Shown: positions 34,165 to 43,991 of the stretch, in pieces
Layout: each line of letters begins with the position of its first letter
Numbering within the stretch: position 1 is the stretch's first letter
Source of the DNA: Dermatophilaceae bacterium Soc4.6
GTDB lineage: Bacteria; Actinomycetota; Actinomycetes; Actinomycetales; Dermatophilaceae
Reading direction: 5' to 3'
Length of the DNA: 64,000 nt
NCBI GenBank assembly: GCA_039889245.1
Contig: JAZGVH010000002.1
Location: 1,736,001-1,800,000 of the forward strand
Notes under the pieces: generated by a model
Told to the model about the DNA's origin: nothing
The model's database searches: none
What the model saw: the letters and a program-made list of their open reading frames with translations, nothing else
Position numbers and translations under genes: made by a program

Positions 34165-37150
34165 ATGGTGTCGCGGCCCATGTCGGCAGCGTCGCGTCGT
34201 CCCTCAGCAGGACCAGCGTCGTGGGCAGCGTGACCTCCCACTGTTCGAGGCACACCTCGTCACCGGGCGCGAAGTTGGCGGACTTGATCTCGGCGATGAT
34301 CGAGAGGTAGTTGTCGCCGTACATGTCGGGAATCTCCTCCCCCATCCACACGTCGCCGGTCTCCTGATAGTGCGCAAGTGCGGCCTCGAACCCCGGCCGC
34401 GCCGGTACGACGACCCTGACCGCGCCGGCCTTGAGGAACTCCTCGAACTGCGGGTCGAGGTCCTGCGTCAGCGCCATCTCTTCCCAGCGCTCCGGACGCC
34501 CCCAGTAGTAGGGGTAACAGGTGAACATCAGGTTCTCCCACTCGAAGGCGCGCTCGAAGAACGCGACCATCGCACCCCACGCCTTCACGGCAACCGGATC
34601 CGGCAGCGTGGCCGTCGGCGGCATCGGCGCCGGCACCGGGGTCGGCAGCCACGCCGCCGGATGCTCACCGAGCAAGAGGCCGATGAACGCCCGCTTGATC
34701 TCGTCCCGGGTCACCGACGGGTCGTGGGCAAAGTTGCCGGCCGCCGACAACTGGGTGCGGACCGAGGCCACGTAACGCGCCAGGCGGTCCTCGTAGGAGG
34801 CCAGCTGCCGCTGGTAGCCGGCGACGATGGCGGCGTGGGTCCGCAGCTGCCACTGCGCGTACGCCGAGTCGGTGCGCTGACAGACGAGTGCGACAGCGAA
34901 CGCGAGCGAGACGATGCGCTCGAACGTGCGCACGGTCATCGGGACTTCGCCCGTCTCCCCCGCCATGTCGAAGAAGGCATTGATGTAGGGGTTCTCTGCG
35001 CTACGCAGGCGCACCCGGTCGTGGTCGGCGACGACCAGTTCCAGGGTGGCCCCCGGCTGGTCGCCGAGCCTGTTGATGTTGACGTGCTGGACATAGCCGC
35101 GGACGGCCTTGTAGCCCTCGGGAACGGTGACCTTGAACGCCGAGTGGAAGGCCACGTCGACCTGCTGGCCGTAGGTCGTCAGGTGCTGGGACGGGTCGGG
35201 GGCCTCCGTGTGCGCCACCGTCCGAAGGTAGATCTCGGGCGGCGGAGAGACGGAGGCGCTGACGCCGTACTGGCTCGCGTACCAGGTGTAATTGGACACG
35301 TTCAGGTCGTCCGGGAGCAGGTTGGGATCCAGCGGCTTGACGAGGTCGAAGCTCTCTGGCTGCACCGCATTCTTGAGCGCCTGCATGAGAAAAGCTGCAG
35401 GCTCCGGTACTACGACGTCGTACAACAGTCGCCTGCCGTAGTTGAGCACCCGCATGCTGTATTGCTTGTCGAGCCACTGATAGATGCCGACCACCTGCTT
35501 GGCGCCCGCGCTGTTGTCGAGATCGTGTCGGGCACGCTCGGTGTAGGTAATGCGTTCCCGCCGCACCTGCTGCTGGCGGACCTGCTGCGTCAAGCTCTCC
35601 ACCGACCGCGCAACGACCGTCTGCGCGAAGTTGGACTTGCTGTTCTCCACCAGCTTGCCGTAGTCGGACGACGACATGCCGGGCCCGGACGTCGAGCTCT
35701 GCCGGCCCGACTCCTTCTGCGTCTCGGTCGCTAACTCGTTGCGGTCCGTCGACTGCTGATCGCGCTCTTGAGCCGCGGTGGTTGTCGTCTCCTGCGTCAG
35801 GATCGTTTCGTTGAGCTGCTCCCGCCTCGTGTCCCGGCGGAGGGCCTCGCCCGGCAGGACGTTCTCGATGTGGGAGATCTCGGCCGCCCGGTAGCCGACG
35901 AGCTCTTGGCGGACCACCTGCAGGTTGCCGATGCCGACCGGCCGGGTGATGACCTTGCTGAAGTCGGGCATGACGGCCGGCACCAGCGCGTCAGCGGCCG
36001 CCAGGCCTGCGCCGAGGCCCCCCGGAGCAGGAGCGTCCATGGTCTTCATCGACGTCACCGGCTCGGAGAACAGGTGACCGCCGACCCTGAACACCTTCGC
36101 CGCGGTCGCCACCTCCAGGGGCAGCAGCTGCGTGTTGAGCTCGGTCAACCGGACCTCGAAAGCGCGGACCGTCTGGTCCAGCGGGATCGCGGCGATGTCG
36201 AGGCCCAGCGCGTCGACGGCCTCCCCGTGCCGCCGGCCGAACTCTTCCCGGGCGGCCGGGCCGAGTGTGAGGATCGCCTTCGGCGAAGTGCCTGCGACGT
36301 CAGCCGCGACGGACTGGGATGCGGGGTCCCGCTCGCCGGGCTGCACTGCGCGCTCGTAGTCGCTCGCCCGCACCTGTGCGGCGTCTCGTGTTTCACCGCC
36401 GGCGTCGCGCACGGTCGTCATCGCCAGCTGCTGCGGCGCGACCGCGAGAAGGGCGTTGTAGCCGGCGAGCAGACGGTCGCGCTGGGCCTGCATGCCGGCG
36501 ACCCGCTGTCGGTAGTCGTCATTAGCAGGGGCGTCCGCAACGGGCGGTGGCGACGAGTTCCTGAGCGCGTCCAGCAGCGCCGCGGGCACACGGACCGGCC
36601 GCTGCAGGAGGGCGCGGAGTGACGTCCGGTCGAGAGCCTCGCCGTCGTCGGCGGCGAGCCGCTCGAGCACCGCCATGGCGCGCAACTGGCGCACGATTCG
36701 GGCGGTGTCGGCGCGGTCGAACCCGGTGGACATCTTGACCGCCACCACCGAGTTCTGCAGCAGCGCGCGGTCGCCCGTGAAGTCGTCGGCGGCCACGACC
36801 TGACCCGACGACTGACCGAACGCCTGGACGGCTGCCGCCTCGACGGTGGCGTTGGTCACGGTGTCGAGGGCCCACAGGGCCGCGGTGAGCCCGTCGAGAC
36901 GCTGTCCGAGCGCCGTCGGGTCCGCGGTCGGGGACGGGAAGTGCGCCGCGACGTATGCCTCGGAGAGGCTCCGGATCGCCTGTGCCGCTGGCGGTTTCCC
37001 AGGCGGCGCGTCAGCCGGATCACCGGCCGGGTCGGCGGGCGTGGCCTCGCCGAGGGAGGTCTGAAAATCTGAGTCGTTGGTGGCGTCGATCGCGTCCGTG
37101 GCGGTGGGGACGGCGAAATTGTGTTCGATGTAGCGAAACAGGTCGACCAT
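34142..37150 (-). CDS. 1002-aa protein translationally coupled to the giant protein
   Basis: Starts MVDLFRYIEHNFAVPTATDA with GGAGG 6-10 nt upstream. No signal peptide or membrane helix. The N-terminal half is alanine-rich helical (VAAVAVQAFGQSS-type segments). A long charged coiled-coil covers about 425-545 (EQLNETILTQETTTTAAQER, TQQVRQQQVRRERITYTERA). The C-terminal half has strands and aromatic blocks: GRRLLYDVVVPEPAAFLMQA, LNVSNYTWYASQYGVSASVS and FERAFEWENLMFTCYPYYWG. No family is recognised. The 23-bp overlap with the next gene and similar codon use show they act together. An IS256 remnant sits immediately upstream and may affect expression. Confidence 0.75.
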   Translation of the reverse strand: MVDLFRYIEHNFAVPTATDAIDATNDSDFQTSLGEATPADPAGDPADAPPGKPPAAQAIRSLSEAYVAAHFPSPTADPTALGQRLDGLTAALWALDTVTNATVEAAAVQAFGQSSGQVVAADDFTGDRALLQNSVVAVKMSTGFDRADTARIVRQLRAMAVLERLAADDGEALDRTSLRALLQRPVRVPAALLDALRNSSPPPVADAPANDDYRQRVAGMQAQRDRLLAGYNALLAVAPQQLAMTTVRDAGGETRDAAQVRASDYERAVQPGERDPASQSVAADVAGTSPKAILTLGPAAREEFGRRHGEAVDALGLDIAAIPLDQTVRAFEVRLTELNTQLLPLEVATAAKVFRVGGHLFSEPVTSMKTMDAPAPGGLGAGLAAADALVPAVMPDFSKVITRPVGIGNLQVVRQELVGYRAAEISHIENVLPGEALRRDTRREQLNETILTQETTTTAAQERDQQSTDRNELATETQKESGRQSSTSGPGMSSSDYGKLVENSKSNFAQTVVARSVESLTQQVRQQQVRRERITYTERARHDLDNSAGAKQVVGIYQWLDKQYSMRVLNYGRRLLYDVVVPEPAAFLMQALKNAVQPESFDLVKPLDPNLLPDDLNVSNYTWYASQYGVSASVSPPPEIYLRTVAHTEAPDPSQHLTTYGQQVDVAFHSAFKVTVPEGYKAVRGYVQHVNINRLGDQPGATLELVVADHDRVRLRSAENPYINAFFDMAGETGEVPMTVRTFERIVSLAFAVALVCQRTDSAYAQWQLRTHAAIVAGYQRQLASYEDRLARYVASVRTQLSAAGNFAHDPSVTRDEIKRAFIGLLLGEHPAAWLPTPVPAPMPPTATLPDPVAVKAWGAMVAFFERAFEWENLMFTCYPYYWGRPERWEEMALTQDLDPQFEEFLKAGAVRVVVPARPGFEAALAHYQETGDVWMGEEIPDMYGDNYLSIIAEIKSANFAPGDEVCLEQWEVTLPTTLVLLRDDATLPTWAATPCAPLAQP

Positions 37151-37283
37151 GCCTACCTCCGGAGGTCGCCCGCCTCACGCGTTGGCCAGGCAAGAAGGGA
37201 CCCAGTGGCACAGCGTAGACCCGAACGTGCCGCGCGCGCGAGCAATATGTCAAGCTCGGTGGATGGGTGTGTCAGGCGACATG

Positions 37284-38444
37284 TTAATCGGGGGCTGACT
37301 CCTCGAGTCGTTCTATGAGTTCGCCTTTCTCGAACATGGCGCCGGCCCGGACGAGCGCGACCATGTGCGGGGCGTTGACCGTGCGCCAGCGTGCTTGGGC
37401 GGACTCGATGAGCTTGAACGCCATCGCGATCCCCGCCGCCCGGGAGCCCGGACCTTTGGTGACCCGCTGCCGCAGCCGCAGGGTCGCGAAAAGTCGACTC
37501 GATCGGGTTCGTGGTCTGCAAATGGAACCAGTGCTCGGCCGGGTAGTCATAGAACGGCAAGAGCACGTCGAGGTCGTCGGTGACCTTCGCGGCCGCCTTG
37601 GGCCACTTCGGGCCGTGCTCGGCCCGAACACGGCCGCCACGCGCGCGGTGTGCTCACGGTCCTCGGCCTGCCAGATCTCGGCCAGGGCGGCTTTGGCCCC
37701 GGGCTGGGCCGACTTCGGGAGCGCGTTCAAGACGTTGGCGATCTGGTGGAACCAGCACCGCTGCTCGCGAGTCGTGGGGAACACGTCCCGCAGCGCATTC
37801 CAGAACCCGAGCGCTCCGTCACCGGCGGCGAGGACCGGGGCGGTCATCCCGCGGCGTTGGCAGTCGCGCAGCAGGTCCGCCCATGACTCGGACGACTCGC
37901 GGTGCCCGTCGGCCAGGGCGATCAGCTCCTTCGTGCCGTCAACGCGGACCCCGATTATCACCAGCAGGCACACATTGTCCGGGCTCAGCCGCACCTTGAG
38001 GTGGAAGCCGTCGACCCACATGTATACGTAGTCGGTCCCAGCCAGGAACCGGGTGCCGAACACGGCGGCCCCGTCCTGCCACTGGGTCGTGAGCCGGGTG
38101 ATAGTGGGGCCCGACAGACCTGCCTTCGAGCCGAGGAACTGCTCCAGCGCCGGCCCGAAGTCGTTGCTGGACAGGCCATGCAGGTACAACAGTGGCAGGA
38201 CCTCCGCGACCCTCGGCGACTTGCGCGCCCACGCCGGCAGGATCGCCGACGAGAACCGGGCCCGCGAGCCCGCGGACTCGTCGACACGTCGGTCGTTGAC
38301 ACGCGGCGCCTTGACCCGGACGGCGCCCGCGGCCGTGGTCACCTCCCGCGCGGCGTGGTACCCGTTGGGCACGACCAGTCGGCGGCCGTGCTCGTCGCCC
38401 TGGTCGGCGAACGCGTCAACGTACGCGGCGACCTCGGCCTGCAA
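37284..38444 (-). pseudogene. IS256-family transposase, truncated and double-frameshifted
   Basis: Mutator/IS256-type transposase: YVYMWVDGFHLKVRLSPDNV (first Asp), VLAAGDGALGFWNALRDVFP (second Asp) and EQRCWFHQIANVLNALPKSA are intact. Near 37630 the frame shifts by one base and near 37490 an extra T in a T-run restores it, so about 47 residues are garbled. The correct text (VLLPFYDYPAEHWFHLQTTN, PIEST), which carries the catalytic Glu region, is found in the neighbouring frame. The N-terminal 60-70 residues of the family are missing, replaced by ISL3 sequence. Inactive. The 3' end, near 37262 (GGGTGTGTCAGGC), resembles an IS256-type terminus. Confidence 0.85.
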
Positions 38445-38950
38445 CGCAGCCGCGGGCTGCGTGCTGCAGCAGCGGTCTGATGGCGTCCCACACCGTGCGC
38501 CAGCTCGTGCCCAGCTGCCTGCGCAGCCCGTTGACCGAGGCGTGCTCCCGGCGGATCTGTTCGACCAGCCACCAGCACGCCCGCGTCGTCAACCGGGCTC
38601 TCGCCGCGGCGACGCGTGCGTCTTGCTCGACGAACGAGCCGATCGGGCAGGCCCGCTCAGGACAGACCCACCGCCGCTTGCGCCACACGATTTCACCGGT
38701 CGGCCCATCGCCGGGGCGTCGACCAGATGGACCTCGATCCGGCCGTGTGCGTGCGCGACGATTCCCCACCGTGGGCAGCCCAGCGGCCCGGGGCGGACTC
38801 CACCGTGATGGTCAACCCCGGCCGGTCTCGTCCGTCGTCCCGCTCGACGGCGATGACGTGCAGCCCCTCGAGGCCCACCAGCAGGTCACATCGGATGCAG
38901 TAGCCACCGGGCGCACCGGGCGTACGGCAGCACAACGTAGGCTCGCTCAT
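38416..38950 (-). pseudogene. ISL3-family transposase remnant
   Basis: N-terminal part of an ISL3 transposase in two frames. The first, from about 38950, has MSEPTLCCRTPGAPGGYCIR then LVGLEGLHVIAVERD. After a frameshift comes the zinc-binding/helix-turn-helix region: WRKRRWVCPERACPIGSFVE, TTRACWWLVEQIRREHASVN and LGTSWRTVWDAIRPLL. The catalytic half is gone; the sequence joins the IS256 remnant directly. Confidence 0.8.
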
Positions 38951-39199
38951 GTCGAGGTCCTCGTGATCAGAAGAGGTCAGAGTCCTCTGATCCTCGGGGA
39001 CCTCGACCCTGTCCCCGGCTCAACCGGGCGCCCGGCGCGTCGCGCTCACCCCACACTCAGCGGTGAAGAGCCCATAATCCCCATAGGCGCGCGAGCCGCT
39101 CGGTGGGGCAGGAGGCACCTTGACGCGAGATGGTCTGGTGAGGATAGTGGAGTTGGCTCCATAACCTCGGAGACGACCCGGCCACTCACGGAGTTCGAA

Positions 39200-40051
39200 A
39201 TGGTAGACGGACAGCGACGCCTGCAAGGTCAACTCGAACACGTTTTGAATTCCGATATTTTTGTAGAGGACGAGCACACGGCCGACGACGTCTTACGGGA
39301 AATACGTGATCGAGGCGTCGAAAATCTGGAAGCCCTCGTGACGCACTCACTGAAAATGTATCGAGCGGAACAGCAAAATCCCTCCCGTGCTACGCCAATG
39401 ACCAGCTCGATCTTACGTCGACATTTCAAAGAGACATCAGATGGCGATGTGGACTGCACACATCGTCCACCAGAGTGTGAACTTGTAATCGACGGGGTCA
39501 ACTATGATCCAAGCGACATCACGCGATTTGATGGGCAACCGCTCTACATGGTGGCAACGTCCGGCCGAGATGGCCCACTCCTGCAAACGTTCACCAACAA
39601 TCAGGTCGAGGAGGCTCTTCACACACGCGCAATTCTATCGGTCTTGGACTACGGGCCCCCAATGGGCGGCGGTGGCGGTTGGATGGGGAGTGTAGGCCAG
39701 GCGCCAAATGCCTTGCTAAACCCTCCCACTTTGTCAGGGACAGTGCAGATGTTCGATGATGCCGAATGGAAAGGGGACTATTTTTGGCTGACGTCTAGAC
39801 ATTGGTGGCCAGACCTCACTAAAGTATGGAAGAACCGCTTTCTCTTTACCCATGGTGACTGGAATGACCAAATCTCGTCGCAGTCTCCCTCTGACGACAC
39901 GATCACGTACTATGAGCACGTGAACGCGGGCGGTAGCAATCTAATCCTCCCCCGGTACGACAATTCGAAGGACGTTTTAGCGAGAAAAGAAGCCAATTTC
40001 CGACAATATGGCTGGAACGACCGCGCTTCTTCGGTGGCGAACTACGGATAA
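39200..40051 (+). CDS. Beta/gamma-crystallin-like protein, low GC
   Basis: 283 aa from ATG 39200 (MVDGQRRLQGQLEHVLNSDI). The N-terminal 110 residues are helical and charged (LREIRDRGVENLEALVTHSL). The middle has a glycine run (GPPMGGGGGWMG). The last 105 residues are a beta/gamma-crystallin fold: SGTVQMFDDAEWKGDYFWLT, LFTHGDWNDQISSQSPSDDT, and a second motif pair ending YGWNDRASSVANYG; the W-N-D-x-I/A-S-S motifs bind Ca2+ in known members. No signal peptide. GC content and codon use are clearly lower than neighbours, so it was probably acquired. It may be a Ca2+-binding or inhibitor-type protein. Confidence 0.7.
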   Translation: MVDGQRRLQGQLEHVLNSDIFVEDEHTADDVLREIRDRGVENLEALVTHSLKMYRAEQQNPSRATPMTSSILRRHFKETSDGDVDCTHRPPECELVIDGVNYDPSDITRFDGQPLYMVATSGRDGPLLQTFTNNQVEEALHTRAILSVLDYGPPMGGGGGWMGSVGQAPNALLNPPTLSGTVQMFDDAEWKGDYFWLTSRHWWPDLTKVWKNRFLFTHGDWNDQISSQSPSDDTITYYEHVNAGGSNLILPRYDNSKDVLARKEANFRQYGWNDRASSVANYG

Positions 40052-40511
40052 ATTCAGTTCAGGGAGGTTGCACGCCGCACTGAACCCGAAGGGCCCGACA
40101 CGTGGCGCCGGCGGTGTAGCGAGCCGCCCCGGTGGCCGGTTGAAAGACCAGTGCCGAAGAGCCGGAACAGGCGGAGAACGGTTGATCTCCGCGATGAAGC
40201 CGACGTCCTCAACCATCCGTTGCCGCAACGATCGGTCCGACGCCGAACTCCGCGACCAGGTGGGGGCGGCAACCGCAGAGGATGGCTAAGATCGCCATCT
40301 GCAGCTTACGTGCCTCCTGTCGCATCGCGTGCGCGCGACGAGCCAGGGTGCCCAGCGCGCGAGCGTGCAATGCGAAAATTTTCGCACGGGCGATAGAAGA
40401 TGTCACTCAAACGTCACGGGCTTTCAGGTTGCCAGTCAATGACGCTGGTGGCGTCCCCATGTGCCGATCTGGCGGCTCACGACTTGATGTGGGACTTCAA
40501 AGGGAGAGGCG
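40052..40511. other. Gap without a convincing gene
   Basis: Small frames only. CGCGCGAG-type and GCGAAAATTTTCGC (about 40374-40387) palindromic sequences occur; the latter is a perfect 14-bp inverted repeat that may be a protein site. Confidence 0.35.
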
Positions 40512-41045
40512 TCATAGTGCGTGCGGCCACTCGTACCCGTGCTTGAGGCAGACGTTGTGGAGTCGAAGGAAGTCTGGCCTGTCCCTCCAATTTTCGGGGA
40601 GCGGCACCGGAACCAGCGCATGCGCTTTCATGACGACGGACGGGGTGCTCTCGTCGAGACTGAGTTGCCGAACGATGGGCGCCTGGTAGATGGTCATCAG
40701 GATCCGCCACTCGTCGCCCTCTCTCTCGGCCTTGTCGGGGGCGTCAGCGACTCGCAGCCCAGCCGATACTGGAACTTCAGGAACATCAACCACATAGAGG
40801 GTCTCTATCGGCGTAGACGGCCGACCCGGCCGTGGGTCGAAGAACGGCACGAACGGCGCGACGAACACCGGATCATCCGGCAACTCGTCGATCTGAGCAA
40901 GCTCCGCCGGGAGCCGCAACAGCTCCTTCGGCAACGTAGCCTCGAACAACGACGGCTGATCGCCTACGGTACGAAGCACGATGGCCTCGATCCCTTCGAC
41001 CCCAAGGGTTGAGGCAATCCTTCCCTTTTGGAACCAGCCGATCAC
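40512..41045 (-). pseudogene. Transposase N-terminus fused to an unrelated tail
   Basis: The first 85 residues read ELLRLPAELAQIDELPDDPV, FVAPFVPFFDPRPGRPSTPI and ETL, matching the opening of a transposase group whose members run GRPSTPxETYLRxMFLKFRYRLGYESL. The expected continuation is found one frame over as MWLMFLKFQYRLGCESL. The remaining 90 residues in this frame (EWRILMTIYQAPIVRQLSLD, HNVCLKHGYEWPHAL) are unrelated and may be the end of another gene. An IS1182/ISNCY-type origin is my best guess. Confidence 0.6.
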
Positions 41046-41067
41046 GCACCGCCGCGCCCCGACTTTT

Positions 41068-41802
41068 TCAGGTCGAAGTAGCTAAGCCCGGACCAGGTCG
41101 TGCTCCAGCGAACTCACGAAGGCCGAGATGGCGGCAACGAGGTCGTGGAAGGCATGCCATGACGTTCTTGCCCAGCAGGAAGGTCGACCAGGTGCCGTCC
41201 TCGCTCGTCCCACTCTCGTGGACGTCCTCGACTACGTCCGGGTTGCTGGCCCGCTCGCGGAGGTGGTCGTGGGCGCGGCGCAACTGCAGGTGCTGATTTA
41301 TCACCGTCACGTTCCCGGCGTTGAGCGTGTCGCTAGCCGTCTCGGCCAGCAGTCCTTCGACGATCTTTACAGTCGACATCAACTTCGTCCGTATCTCGGT
41401 CAAGAGGTCGCCAGGCTGCTCTTCGGTGAGTTCGCCGCCGATGCGCAGCCGCAGTCCGAACTTCTCGTGGGCGAGCTCGCCCGGGTAACCCTTGAAGGTG
41501 AACGTCATCCACCGCGCCACATTTTCGCTGGGTCCGCAGTGGGGTATCCCGATGAGGGTCAAGGCGTGACGGAGCAACACGGGGATCAGTGCTTCATGCG
41601 GCGGCAGCGTCATCTCGAACGACGGCAGGTCGTAGTCGCGATCCTCCCGCGGTTCGGCGGACCGAAATCCCGCAACGAGTTCTCGAACAGGCGCTCCCCT
41701 GCTGCTTCCTTCGGGCTCGACACGCCTCAGAGAATGCCAGGTGTGGTCTGGTCGGGTGACCCGTTTCCTGCGCCGCAGGGCTCGATGTGGTGGTGAAGTC
41801 AC
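41068..41802 (-). CDS. Hypothetical protein, probable 3' frameshift
   Basis: Main body: DLPSFEMTLPPHEALIPVLL, RHALTLIGIPHCGPSENVAR, WMTFTFKGYPGELAHEKFGL and a helical second half (LRRAHDHLRERASNPDVVED). No family recognised. Near 41155 the frame changes quality; the neighbouring frame continues naturally as FHDLVAAISAFVSSLEHDLV and stops at TAG 41082-41084, so a one-base indel is likely. GC is lower than in neighbours. It lies next to a transposase remnant. Confidence 0.5.
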   Translation of the reverse strand: MTSPPHRALRRRKRVTRPDHTWHSLRRVEPEGSSRGAPVRELVAGFRSAEPREDRDYDLPSFEMTLPPHEALIPVLLRHALTLIGIPHCGPSENVARWMTFTFKGYPGELAHEKFGLRLRIGGELTEEQPGDLLTEIRTKLMSTVKIVEGLLAETASDTLNAGNVTVINQHLQLRRAHDHLRERASNPDVVEDVHESGTSEDGTWSTFLLGKNVMACLPRPRCRHLGLREFAGARPGPGLATST

Positions 41803-41955
41803 GACGATCCGGAGACCAGTCGTCGACCCACTTCTCGCCTGCCCACGGTCGTCAATCTAGTAGCGCTACTCATGTGCGTCTTAGTGGGCGGAGTGACGCA
41901 ACACGGCGGGCGGGCTGGAGGGGTCTGTCGCTGACGTCAAGAGGGGACCGACACC

Positions 41956-42885
41956 TCACCCGGTCAGCGGCTTGCACCCGAAAGGTCGGGCCAGTGCCCC
42001 CGCCGGCTGGCCGGGTGCACCCTCGCGGCCGACGCGGTCGCGCGTCGCCGCCGACGCGGCGGCCCACTCCACCTCGCTCGATCCCACACGATCGGTGGCG
42101 CCGCCCGCGGCGATGTCTTCGCGGTGACGTATCCGCAGCACGGTGCGACCGCTGACGCCGAGCTGACGGCCGATCTGCGCGTCGGAGTCGCCGGTCGAGG
42201 CCAGCGCGCGGGCTACTTCGCGCCGCTCTCGGGCGTTCAACGGCGGCCCCGCACCTGCGCTGCCGATCGCGCGGCGGACCGCGACCATGTCGATCACCTC
42301 GGCGCCCGCTCCCTCTACAGCGTCACCTACTGGCCTGGCACCGGGGTCATCGATCGAGCCCTCGTCCCACGACAGCGGAGGCGGGTAGTCCAGACGCCTG
42401 GCCCGTGCCCGTGTCTGCGGAGACGGGCCAGGAGTCATCGCCAGCCGGTCGTACACGTCGCGGACCTGGCGCCACCGCTGCACCGTCATCAGGTCCCCCG
42501 ATGAGCTGAGCAGCTGGGGCGTGTTCGGCACGCCGGCGGCCTTGAGGTCGTCGTGGCTCCACCCCATGGCCATGAGGGCCTGGACCCGACGCACCGCACC
42601 GACGGGGGGAACGTGGCCGCGGGTCTGCGCCTCATACAGTCGCGGCAGGGACACAGTGGCGACCTGGGCGGCTGTGGCCCGCTGCACCTGCTCAACGGAT
42701 CCGTCGAGGATCTTCTTCACGCCGGTGTCGCTCAGCCCCGTGGCGCGGGCCAGGGCCCTGAGGGGCACGTGTGCTGCGGCCAGCTCGGTCAGCCGCGCCC
42801 GCGTCGGCTGGGCATCGACGTACCGCCGCCGGCCGGCGGCCCGGTCACGTTGATAGGCCACCTCCCAGGCTTTCCGAGAAGACAT
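41956..42885 (-). CDS. Helix-turn-helix regulator of a mobile element
   Basis: 309 aa from the internal ATG at 42885 (MSSRKAWEVAYQRDRAAGRR). Two helix-turn-helix segments are visible: VPLRALARATGLSDTGVKKI near residue 41 and STGDSDAQIGRQLGVSGRTV near 230. The middle part (VQALMAMGWSHDDLKAAGVP) matches small actinophage/ICE regulators. Soluble, basic. It lies upstream of the relaxase region and probably controls transfer or maintenance genes. The longer frame from 42927 adds 14 unsupported residues. Confidence 0.72.
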   Translation of the reverse strand: MSSRKAWEVAYQRDRAAGRRRYVDAQPTRARLTELAAAHVPLRALARATGLSDTGVKKILDGSVEQVQRATAAQVATVSLPRLYEAQTRGHVPPVGAVRRVQALMAMGWSHDDLKAAGVPNTPQLLSSSGDLMTVQRWRQVRDVYDRLAMTPGPSPQTRARARRLDYPPPLSWDEGSIDDPGARPVGDAVEGAGAEVIDMVAVRRAIGSAGAGPPLNARERREVARALASTGDSDAQIGRQLGVSGRTVLRIRHREDIAAGGATDRVGSSEVEWAAASAATRDRVGREGAPGQPAGALARPFGCKPLTG

Positions 42886-43004
42886 CTGCGCGCCACCTCC
42901 GACGTCGATGCCCTCCTCAAGCCGCACGAACCGTGCCGGCGCTCACCGGAGCGAGTACCACCGGCGCACGGCGCACGCGTGAGCGGGGCGCGGCGGGGGC
43001 TCTC

Positions 43005-43709
43005 TCAGTCGGCCGTCTGTCTCGCCGGCTTGCCCTGTGGCGGGCGGGTGAGCGTGTGCGGCGCCCCGGCGACCGGCTGCCAGCCGAGCCGGACGTACTT
43101 TGGCCGGACGCTGTCTCGAGCGGCTACGACCAGGCCCGTCTCGGCGGCGTCCGCTGCTCGCAGGAGCCGGCGCAGTAGGACGACCGTCTCATGGGTCTGC
43201 GCGCCAGCCACCAGGTTGCCGACCTCGAGCACGTCCCGCACGCCCGACGCGTGGAGCTGGTCACGCGCGGAGGTGACACTCACGATGCCCGAGCGGTAGG
43301 CGCGGGCAGTGAGCGCGGTGGCCTCGATCAGCGACGGCGCGGCCGCCACGGCAAGAGCAACCAGGAGCCGGGGACCGGCGATGATCGCCACGGCCAGTGC
43401 GATGACGGGGATGGCGGCCGTCCTCATCACGGCCGTGGGCGTCGGTGCCGAGGTCAGACTCGCTCGAGCAGTGCCGTACTGCCACGACTGACCCGCCGAC
43501 ACCACGATCAGCCACAGCGGAAGGGTCGCCGTCGACCATGCCCGCGTCAGCGCGCGCCGCGCCCGTGGCTCACCGTTAGGTTCCCTGACTGCGGTGAGGC
43601 CGAACGCGCGGGAACACTGCGCTGAGTGACGCACTCGGTCGAGGACACCGGCCCTGGTCAGTCCCGCCCGCTCCAGCTCGTCCGCCAAGTCCGTCACGGT
43701 GCACCACAC
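43005..43709 (-). CDS. Membrane protein of the transfer region
   Basis: 234 aa. The N-terminal 55 residues are soluble and basic (VTDLADELERAGLTRAGVLD). Two to three membrane segments follow: LPLWLIVVSAGQSWQYG (weak), TAAIPVIALAVAIIAGPRLL and VALAVAAAPSLIEATALTAR. The C-terminal part is soluble, with RDQLHASGVRDVLEVGNLVA. No family recognised. Its place between a regulator and the relaxase gene suggests an ICE accessory role. Confidence 0.65.
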   Translation of the reverse strand: MWCTVTDLADELERAGLTRAGVLDRVRHSAQCSRAFGLTAVREPNGEPRARRALTRAWSTATLPLWLIVVSAGQSWQYGTARASLTSAPTPTAVMRTAAIPVIALAVAIIAGPRLLVALAVAAAPSLIEATALTARAYRSGIVSVTSARDQLHASGVRDVLEVGNLVAGAQTHETVVLLRRLLRAADAAETGLVVAARDSVRPKYVRLGWQPVAGAPHTLTRPPQGKPARQTAD

Positions 43710-43991
43710 CTCACCTTCTGCGCCGCCTCACGGAAGCCAGTGTCTGTCCTGCGCCACCACCCAGACGCCAACACCGCCGGGCACGTGACGTCGCCAAGCA
43801 ACCTACCCGCGCCCGGTCCCAGACCTCACGGTCAACACCATCCCAGACCCGACCTCGTCACCAGAAGACCACCACCAGCAGTCGCCACCCGGGACCACCC
43901 GATCTTCGATCGGTAGCAGCTCATCGCCTGCTGTACTGCGACGCCGCCGTCAGAACGCGGAGTCCCTGCGCTTGCCGACGCCGCGCTCCCC

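Noticed and set aside
34370-35734. Rightward frame of about 450 codons opposite the 1002-aa gene
   Set aside because: Arg/His/Val-rich shadow of a real gene; no start context or motifs.
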